Source of the DNA: Clostridiales bacterium
Lineage (GTDB): Bacteria; Bacillota; Clostridia; UBA8921
DNA length: 6,903 nt
Direction: 5' to 3'
Assembly (NCBI GenBank): GCA_003535395.1
Contig: DOHE01000238.1
Coordinates: 1 to 6,903, forward strand
Positions 1 through 5,700 of this stretch are shown piece after piece; position 1 is the first letter of the stretch; the number at the start of each line of letters is the position of its first letter. A model generated the notes under the pieces. The model saw only the letters and a list, made by a program, of their open reading frames with translations, did not search any database and was not told where the DNA came from. The position numbers were made by a program, and so were the translations under genes.

Positions 1-1317
1 CGGGATAAATTGCTTTTCCGGCGGCTCTTTCCTGGAAGAAAGGATAAAAAGGACTCCCCCGGCCGCAAAAAGAAGCAGGATGCTTAGAATGCCGTATTCC
101 GATCTTCCTGTGATATGGCCGAAAAACCCGAACAGCGCCGGGCCGGTAAGGGCCGCGAATTTACCGACAATATTGTAGAAACCGAAAAATTCATTGGCTT
201 CCGGTTTGGGAACCATTTTCCCGAAATAAGAACGGGATATGGCCTGGATACCGCCCTGGGATGTGCTCACCAAAAAACCGATGATCCAAAACAGCAGGAT
301 GCGGGTCTGCATCCCAAGAAAATCAAGCGCCATCACAAAACTAAGGATGCAGACCATGCTGTAAATACTGATGCCTGCAAGCAGCATCGTCCGGCTTCCA
401 AACCGCTCCGCCAGCTTGCCATAGAGGATCGCGCAGGGAAAAGCCAGCGCCTGGGTGCCCATCAATATGATCAGCACGGTCCGGGTGCCAAATCCCATAC
501 TTTCTCCATAAATCGTGGCAATATGGATAATGGTATTGACTCCGTCGATATAAAACAGATATGCAAGCAAAAATAAAAATAGTTCTCTGTAATTGCGTAT
601 ATTGCGAAAAGTGCCGGCGAGCCGCTTCACGGACGTACGGACCGGATGTTTCACCGGCTCCATCCAGTATACCTGGCGCACATTCTTAAGCATGGGAACA
701 GTAAAGATCCCCCACCACAGCGCTGCCAGCAGGAAGGCTCCCCGGGTGGAGATCTCTGCCGGAATCCCGAACAGGTTCTCGCCATAAAAAATAAAAAAAA
801 CAGAGATGATCAGGGGAATGGTACCTCCGCCCACGTACCCCAGGGCGTAACCATATGTAGATACCTTGTCCATCCGTTCATTGCTGGTAACATCCACCAG
901 AAAGGCATCGTAATACAGATTGGCGCCGGAAAACCCGATCATTGTGATCATATACGCCGCAAGCAGGCCCTGCCAGCCATGCACAAAAGCGATCGCCGCA
1001 GTGGATATCGCTCCAAGCAGGAAGAATCTCCTGAAAAACTTCATTTTATTGCCACGGTAATCCCCCAGGGTCCCCAGCAAAGGTGCCAGCAAAGCAATGA
1101 CCGCCGTGGCTGCGGATGTGGCATATCCCCAGTATGCGTTCGCCAGGTAGGGTTCCAGGATCCCGTTTGTTATGCTTTTATAAAACACAGGCAGAATCAT
1201 GGCAGAGATAATGGCAGAATGGGCAGAATTTGCCCAGTCGTATGCGATCCAGCTTTTCTCTTCCCGGTTCAGACGGGATTTTTGCTTCCTATGTAGTGTT
1301 TCGTTCATCAGGGTCAT
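1..1317 (-). CDS. Atg22/UMF1-type major facilitator transporter (3' end off the left edge)
   Basis: An unbroken minus-strand frame starts at ATG 1317 and runs off the window after 439 codons. It reads as a polytopic inner-membrane transporter of the UMF1 family (Pfam ATG22-like MFS). Family signatures seen: EKSWIAYDWANSA at residues 20-32, a motif-A-like loop GTLGDYRGNK at 82-91 between TM2 and TM3, GYVGGGTIPL at 160-169, and in the second half STSQGGIQAISRSYFGKMVP at 351-370, followed by FFGFYNIVGKFAALTGP (377-393). A cytoplasmic, basic central linker lies near 210-243. Family members are usually about 410-450 residues; the visible part already ends in a charged tail, so few residues are probably missing. 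Bacterial members have no settled substrate; homology to the fungal vacuolar effluxer Atg22 does not define one. The start is uncertain: ATG 1317 has only a weak AAAGG 11 nt upstream, and the promoter at 1316-1344 would start the transcript near ATG 1308, three codons later. It lies 76 bp downstream of the other transporter on the same strand. Confidence 0.9.
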   Translation of the reverse strand, partial: MTLMNETLHRKQKSRLNREEKSWIAYDWANSAHSAIISAMILPVFYKSITNGILEPYLANAYWGYATSAATAVIALLAPLLGTLGDYRGNKMKFFRRFFLLGAISTAAIAFVHGWQGLLAAYMITMIGFSGANLYYDAFLVDVTSNERMDKVSTYGYALGYVGGGTIPLIISVFFIFYGENLFGIPAEISTRGAFLLAALWWGIFTVPMLKNVRQVYWMEPVKHPVRTSVKRLAGTFRNIRNYRELFLFLLAYLFYIDGVNTIIHIATIYGESMGFGTRTVLIILMGTQALAFPCAILYGKLAERFGSRTMLLAGISIYSMVCILSFVMALDFLGMQTRILLFWIIGFLVSTSQGGIQAISRSYFGKMVPKPEANEFFGFYNIVGKFAALTGPALFGFFGHITGRSEYGILSILLLFAAGGVLFILSSRKEPPEKQFIP

Positions 1318-1344
1318 TGTATCTGAGGCCTTTCGACGTGTCAA
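1316..1344 (-). promoter_or_regulatory. Near-consensus sigma-70/sigma-A promoter for the UMF1-type transporter
   Basis: Read on the minus strand, TTGACA (1344-1339) is followed by a 17-bp spacer and TACAAT (1321-1316): a perfect -35 box, the ideal spacing and a 5/6 -10 box. The -10 box overlaps the first candidate start codon, ATG 1317. Transcription would begin about 6-8 bases past the -10 box, near 1310-1308, which coincides with the second in-frame ATG at 1308. If the promoter is used, the message would be leaderless or nearly so. A chance match cannot be excluded, and readthrough from the upstream gene could also supply the transcript. Confidence 0.6.
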
Positions 1345-1348
1345 TAAA

Positions 1349-1392
1349 ATATCGGCCGGGATATCGGCCGGGATATCGGCCGGGATATCGGC
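1349..1392. repeat. 12-bp tandem repeat, 3.7 copies
   Basis: The plus strand carries three identical copies of ATATCGGCCGGG (1349-1360, 1361-1372, 1373-1384) and a partial fourth, ATATCGGC (1385-1392). The array begins one base after the stop codon of the 408-residue transporter and ends 4 bp before the -35 box of the UMF1-type gene. Each unit contains the palindrome CGGCCG, and each junction creates the palindrome GATATC. Read on the minus strand, two CGGCCG copies (1370-1365 and 1358-1353) can pair as a 6-bp GC stem with a 6-nt loop, followed by the T-rich ATATTTTATT. The array could therefore act as a weak terminator, as a set of operator sites for the adjacent promoter, or be a neutral slippage tract. 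The sequence alone does not decide. Confidence 0.9.
1353..1370 (-). terminator. Possible intrinsic terminator formed by the last two repeat units
   Basis: On the minus strand CGGCCG (1370-1365), loop ATATCC (1364-1359) and CGGCCG (1358-1353) form an all-GC 6-bp stem. ATATTTTATT follows directly. This lies just past the stop codon of the 408-residue transporter, where a terminator would be expected. The stem is short, the T tract is interrupted by A, and alternative pairings between the other repeat units compete, so this is tentative. Confidence 0.3.
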
Positions 1393-1393
1393 A

Positions 1394-2620
1394 TCATTTG
1401 ATGTTGATGTGTTCCCGCCTCATGAGCAGGATTGCTGCAGCCAGCAAAACCACCAGAAACGGGAATACGAACCACAGTCCCCGTCCGATGCCAAACATCT
1501 GGGAGAAAGTTCCGGTGAGCGCAGGGATCACCATGCTCCCCAGGGCTGCCGCAACTACCAGGAAGCCGGATACAGAGCCCACATTTTTCGGAAACAGCCT
1601 GCACGCTACGGCCGTCGCCGTGGGGAAAAGCCCTCCGAAGAAAAGTCCGGTCAAACCCAGGCATACTGCCGCCAGCACCCCGTTATGGGCGGACAGCGCA
1701 ACAGTATAGGTCAGCAGGGCGCCGGATGCGCTGTATAAAATGATCCTTTCATACCCCACCTTTTCAACTGTCAGGCTGCAGATCAGCCTTCCCAGGGTCA
1801 GACCCAGGTTGTAGACGGCAAAGATCCCGGCAGCGATAAACACCGGTAGATCTACGATCTCCTGCAAATATTTTGTGATCCAGGTGTTGATGGTGTGCCC
1901 GGATCCGGTATAGATAAACATGACCAGGGCCAGCAGAAAAAATGTGGATCCGCCGGTACGCAGCAGCATTTTTATATCCATGGGATTGCGGGAGCCGGAG
2001 ACTTCGGATCGCTTCACAGGAAATTTCAGAGTCATGATCCAGAGGGACATGGCAAATCCCACTGCAGCCTGGACATAGAAAACCGTCCGCCATGTGACGG
2101 CATTCCCCAGCAGGATCCCGGACAGCAGAGGCCCTGCCAGGGCTCCCATCCCAAAAAAGGCGTTGAGCATATTCATGCCTTTCCCCAGCCTGCCTGGATA
2201 ATAATCCGCCATGACCCCGCTGGATGATGTATTGATCATCCCGTGTCCCATGCCACACAACATGCAAAACATCAATGCTGTCGGGTAAGATGAAACCGTT
2301 CCGATGACTGCAAGTCCCAGGGTGATACTGAGCGTCCCTGCCAGCAGCACCGGTTTGCTGCCCAGCCGGTCTGCGATCGCACCGCTGAAAAGCGCCGCCA
2401 GGATCCGCCCGATGGCCACAAAGCTGACGAAAATGCCCGCCTTGATAATACTGATGCGATAATCCTCCATAAGAGTTTTCATGGCTGGACCAAAAAGAGT
2501 GGTAAAAATCCCCGTTAAAAAATACGCACTGTAAACAGATGCCACTACCTGGATTTTCCGGTTTTCCCGCATCTCCAGTCTGTTGTCTGCTGTCATATCC
2601 TCCAAGTCAGATCGCCTCAT
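1394..2620 (-). CDS. Major facilitator superfamily transporter, 408 residues, substrate unknown
   Basis: This is a complete minus-strand gene ending in TGA at 1396-1394. The product has the 12-helix major facilitator layout: a hydrophilic N-terminus of about 22 residues, two hydrophobic six-helix halves and a cytoplasmic linker at about 200-222 (basic, with KRSE). Motif A is clear at 80-90 (GAIADRLGSKP), with a degenerate counterpart at 276-292 (LGRL...EKVGYER). GMGHG at 123-127, NMLNAFFGMGALAGPLLSG at 150-168 and HTINTWITKYL at 242-252 resemble the fucose/sugar-permease-like branch, so a sugar or related solute is a reasonable guess but not shown. ATG 2620 has AAAAGGA only 2 nt upstream, which is unusually tight. 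In-frame alternatives are TTG 2605 and ATG 2596 (GGAGG 2 nt upstream), and all lie before the first helix. The gene is divergent from the glucan synthase and has its own promoter at 2662-2690. It may be co-transcribed with the transporter downstream. Confidence 0.9.
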   Translation of the reverse strand: MRRSDLEDMTADNRLEMRENRKIQVVASVYSAYFLTGIFTTLFGPAMKTLMEDYRISIIKAGIFVSFVAIGRILAALFSGAIADRLGSKPVLLAGTLSITLGLAVIGTVSSYPTALMFCMLCGMGHGMINTSSSGVMADYYPGRLGKGMNMLNAFFGMGALAGPLLSGILLGNAVTWRTVFYVQAAVGFAMSLWIMTLKFPVKRSEVSGSRNPMDIKMLLRTGGSTFFLLALVMFIYTGSGHTINTWITKYLQEIVDLPVFIAAGIFAVYNLGLTLGRLICSLTVEKVGYERIILYSASGALLTYTVALSAHNGVLAAVCLGLTGLFFGGLFPTATAVACRLFPKNVGSVSGFLVVAAALGSMVIPALTGTFSQMFGIGRGLWFVFPFLVVLLAAAILLMRREHINIK

Positions 2621-2661
2621 TTCCTTTTGTGATTTTCACTGTTCGCTGTGCATCCGTCTCA

Positions 2662-2690
2662 ATGATAATAAAACATCTCTCTGCTGTCCA
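2662..2690 (-). promoter_or_regulatory. Promoter of the 408-residue transporter gene
   Basis: On the minus strand TGGACA (2690-2685) and TATCAT (2667-2662) are separated by exactly 17 bp, and each differs from consensus at one base. The predicted transcript start is near 2655, giving a leader of about 35 nt before ATG 2620. The -35 box lies 2 bp from the -35 box of the divergent promoter for the glucan synthase. Confidence 0.6.
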
Positions 2691-2702
2691 GCTTGACAGC
2701 TG
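2683..2702. promoter_or_regulatory. Overlapping inverted repeats across both -35 boxes (candidate operator)
   Basis: Two perfect inverted repeats overlap here: GCTGTC-N6-GACAGC (2683-2688 and 2695-2700) and CAGCT-N4-AGCTG (2689-2693 and 2698-2702). Together they cover the -35 boxes of both divergent promoters (2685-2690 minus, 2693-2698 plus). A dimeric regulator bound here would block or modulate both promoters at once. No regulator gene is in the window, so the binding protein is unknown. Short inverted repeats can arise by chance. Confidence 0.4.
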
Positions 2703-2719
2703 CCAAAATTTGCTATAAT
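2693..2719 (+). promoter_or_regulatory. Extended -10 promoter of the glucan synthase gene
   Basis: TATAAT at 2714-2719 is a perfect -10 box and is preceded by TGC (2711-2713), the extended -10 signature. TTGACA at 2693-2698 is a perfect -35 box. The spacing to TATAAT is 15 bp, shorter than ideal, but 17 bp to the overlapping TAATAT at 2716-2721. The predicted transcript start is near 2726, leaving a leader of about 73 nt before ATG 2799. Confidence 0.7.
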
Positions 2720-2750
2720 ATGGTAAGTACATCATTTTCCGCATCGGGTT

Positions 2751-2771
2751 GTTTTGCATTTGGTTTTGCAT
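2751..2771 (+). repeat. Short direct repeat in the synthase leader
   Basis: GTTTTGCAT occurs twice, at 2751-2759 and 2763-2771, with a 12-bp period. It lies in the predicted 5' leader of the glucan synthase message, about 30 bp before the start codon. It could be a regulator or RNA-binding site. Two copies of a 9-mer are weak evidence on their own. Confidence 0.4.
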
Positions 2772-2783
2772 AAGCCGCAGCTG

Positions 2784-2793
2784 CCGGAAGGTG
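2784..2793 (+). promoter_or_regulatory. Ribosome binding site of the glucan synthase
   Basis: CGGAAGGTGG, with the purine-rich core GGAAGG at 2785-2790, ends at a suitable distance (about 8 nt from the core) before ATG 2799. It favours this ATG over the in-frame TTG codons further upstream in the same open stretch. Confidence 0.6.
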
Positions 2794-2798
2794 GTCCT

Positions 2799-5700
2799 AT
2801 GACGCTCAGTCTGCTTGGAAGCGAAAACACCCACATTCTCGGGACCAGCGAGATCCTGACGCTGACGGGGATCATCCTTGCGCTGATTGCGCTTGTTTTT
2901 GCGATCGTGTATCGACACCTGGTTTTAAGAAGGCAATTATCCACGCATCCTTCTGTCTTTCCGGGCAGTGTCCAGGTGTTGAGTTTGAAGGAAGCGGAAA
3001 GACAAATGAAGCGTCTTTCCCTCCAATACAAGACCCGCCGGAGCAGCAGTCCGGCAAGACGAAACCTGCTTAAAAAAATTGAGCGGTCCGTCTGTTTATC
3101 TTACCATCGTATGGGAAAAAAACTTGGGCGGATGGAATATCAGGTCATCACTTTGGTTCCTGCTGCCCGATGGCTTGTAGAAAATCATCATCTGATCGAC
3201 AGAAAAATCATACGCAGCCGGCCTTTCATCTGCAAACCCGGCAGCCGGATCCCGAGGATTTCAAGCGGGATCCGCAAGGGATATCCCCGGATCTATGTCA
3301 TCGCCCAGGATCTGCTGTCCCTGACAGGTCATCATCTGGATGCTTCCATATTTGTTCGTCTGTTGAAGGCCGCTCAGTCCGCATGCCGTTTAAAATCAGA
3401 AGAACTCTGGGCATTTCCGGAAGCCCTGGAACTATGCCTGGCCGAATTCCTGACCACACTGATGAAAGAAATATTGCACAATATGGATGTGAAGGCGAAG
3501 GCTGCCCTAATATCGGAAGAGATTGTCACGGAAGTTTTGCACGGAGAGAAAAATATTGTCGGACTGCTGGAAAAAAAGATCCGGGATCCATACAGGCGGG
3601 ATCCCTCATTTGTCTCCCATGTTCTTTTCAGGCTGAAGGAATTGTTCCCGGATGAGTCGGAAATCCTGCAATGGTTTGGCGAGGGGAATCCTTTCTCCGC
3701 TCAGGATATCCTGCACCAGGAAGGCCAGCTGCAGTCAAAACTGCAGATCGCTGTGAGTGCAGTGATTCTGAGCCTTAAGGAACTTGGCGAAATGGATTTT
3801 GAAGTGCTGTTCGAAGAGGTTTCTCCGGTGGAAGAGATCCTGCGCAAGGATCCTTCGGGTGTATACCGTAAAATGGATTTTCAAACCCGGGACGCCTACC
3901 GGCACGCGGTTGAAAGATTTGCCCGGCGATTCCGTCTTGAAGAAACCACCGTCGCCGCCAAAGCTTTAACCCTTGCGGAAAATCCCGTACAGGGGCTGGG
4001 ATACAGCCATTCTTCCCATATCGGCACGTATCTTGTCGGCCGTGGAAAAGAATACCTGGAATATCAAATGAATCCAAAACGGAGGAGCAGCAGCAGCAGC
4101 TGGAAACCAAAAATAAGAAATTTTAATCGGAAGGGTTTTGCATATTTTATTTTTTTGGGATCACTGTTCACAGCTGTTTTTTGCCTGTCCATTGGCTTTC
4201 TTAAGCCGATGATCTCAGGCTGGCCTCTGCTACTCACTTCTCTGGCATTGATCCTCCCCGTCATGCACATCTGCAGCGAGCTGGCAAATCACTTTTTTAC
4301 CCGCCTGATCCACCCGAAGATCCTGCCGGCCATGGATTTTTCCGCGGGGATCCCGGATGAATTTCGCACGTTCGTTGTGATGCCGGTCATCCTGCGCAGC
4401 CCTTCCCATGTAGAAGAGCTTGCCGGCAGGCTGGAACAGCATTATCTGGGAAACCGGATCTGTAACCTGTACTTTGCATTGCTGGGAGATTTTTGCGATG
4501 CAAACAGCCGGGAACTTGCCTCTGATGACGAAATCATACGTTCGGCTGTGGCTGCCATACAAAACCTGAATGCCCGGTACCCCCCTGAAAACAGAGAAGA
4601 AGCCCCGAAATTCCATCTTTTCATACGATACCGCAAGTGGAATGCATCGGAAGGATGCTGGATGGGGTGGGAAAGGAAACGCGGAAAACTTGAAGAATTC
4701 AATCTCCTTCTGACCGGAAGCAAAAACACCAGTTACCACATCATGACGGGCGACCGGAAAATTTTGTCTGCCTTCAAATATGTCATCACTCTGGATGCAG
4801 ACACTGACCTGGTGCGGGAAAGTGCCGCAAAACTTTCAGGGATCATGGCCCATCCTCTAAATCGTCCGGTATTGGACCGGAAAAAGAATTGTATCCGGGA
4901 AGGCTATGCCATCGTGCAAAGTGAGATGCGAAACCGGATGCGGTCCATTCAAACCTGCTTTTTCACACGGATTTTTGGAGGGCAGTCCGGCATCGATCCT
5001 TATGCCACCGCTGTTTCCGACATATACCAGGATACGTTTGGAGAAGGCGTTTACATGGGAAAAGGCATCTACGATATCCGTGTGTTTCAGCGGATGCTAA
5101 GCGGTGCCATCCCGGAAAACAGTGTGCTCAGCCATGACCTGCTGGAAAGCTGTCATACCCGGTGTGCCTTCGCAAGTGGGGTTGTTCTCATGGACAGCTG
5201 TCCTTCCAACCTTCTTTCGTACATGCGCCGGGAGCACCGGTGGATCCGCGGGGACTGGCAGCTTCTTCCCTGGGTCTTTGCCGGGCTGCTGTCCGGGTTC
5301 AAAGGTTCCCTGAGGAAGAACCTGACCGATTCCCGAGCCAAAAATGCCAGAGGCCATGCTCCTCAATTTCAACGATGTACCCTGAATGCGCTCTCCCGCT
5401 GGAAACTCGTCGAAAATTTGCGCAGGAGCCTTGTCCCTGTGAGTTTTTTAGCCCTTATACTCATCACCTTCGCTTTTTTGCCCCTTCACCCCCTGTTTTG
5501 GATGAGCTATTTATGGTTTGGTTATTTTCTGCAGATCCTCATCAAGTCAGTCACTCTGCTCGTTCGGCGCATCAGCCAGCCTAAGACACGCATCAGCATC
5601 CCCCAATACCTGGCCTTTGCAGCGGCGCGGATCGTTCAAGCCTTCTTCAGTTTCACCATATTGCCCTTCAAAGCCTATACCGCTGCGGATGCTATTATCA

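Noticed and set aside
115..1296. Plus-strand open frames at 115-576, 593-787 and 646-1296
   Set aside because: They lie antisense to the UMF1-type transporter, are rich in His, Gln and Lys with no recognisable motif, and have no convincing ribosome binding site. The minus-strand frame carries clear family signatures.
1199..2267. Open frames at 1199-1738, 1230-1709, 1341-1664, 1764-2267 and 1895-2227
   Set aside because: They overlap the 408-residue transporter in other frames. Several translate the 12-bp repeat as a repeated ISRP, GISA or RPGY peptide, which is a by-product of the tandem repeat and not a real protein motif.
2607..3057. Minus-strand open frames at 2607-2918, 2732-3031 and 2872-3057
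   Set aside because: They run through the divergent promoter region and the N-terminus of the synthase, have no family resemblance, and would conflict with the clear promoter pair.
3278..3296. GGGATATCCCCGG inside the synthase gene, similar to the 12-bp repeat unit at 1349-1392
   Set aside because: It is a single imperfect match that encodes the conserved Gly-Tyr-Pro of the family motif, so coincidence is the simpler explanation.
3240..3860. Frequent GGATCC/GATC-containing sites in the synthase gene
   Set aside because: They fall on ordinary codon pairs (for example Arg-Ile-Pro, Arg-Asp-Pro) at irregular spacing, so they look like codon preference and not a signal array.
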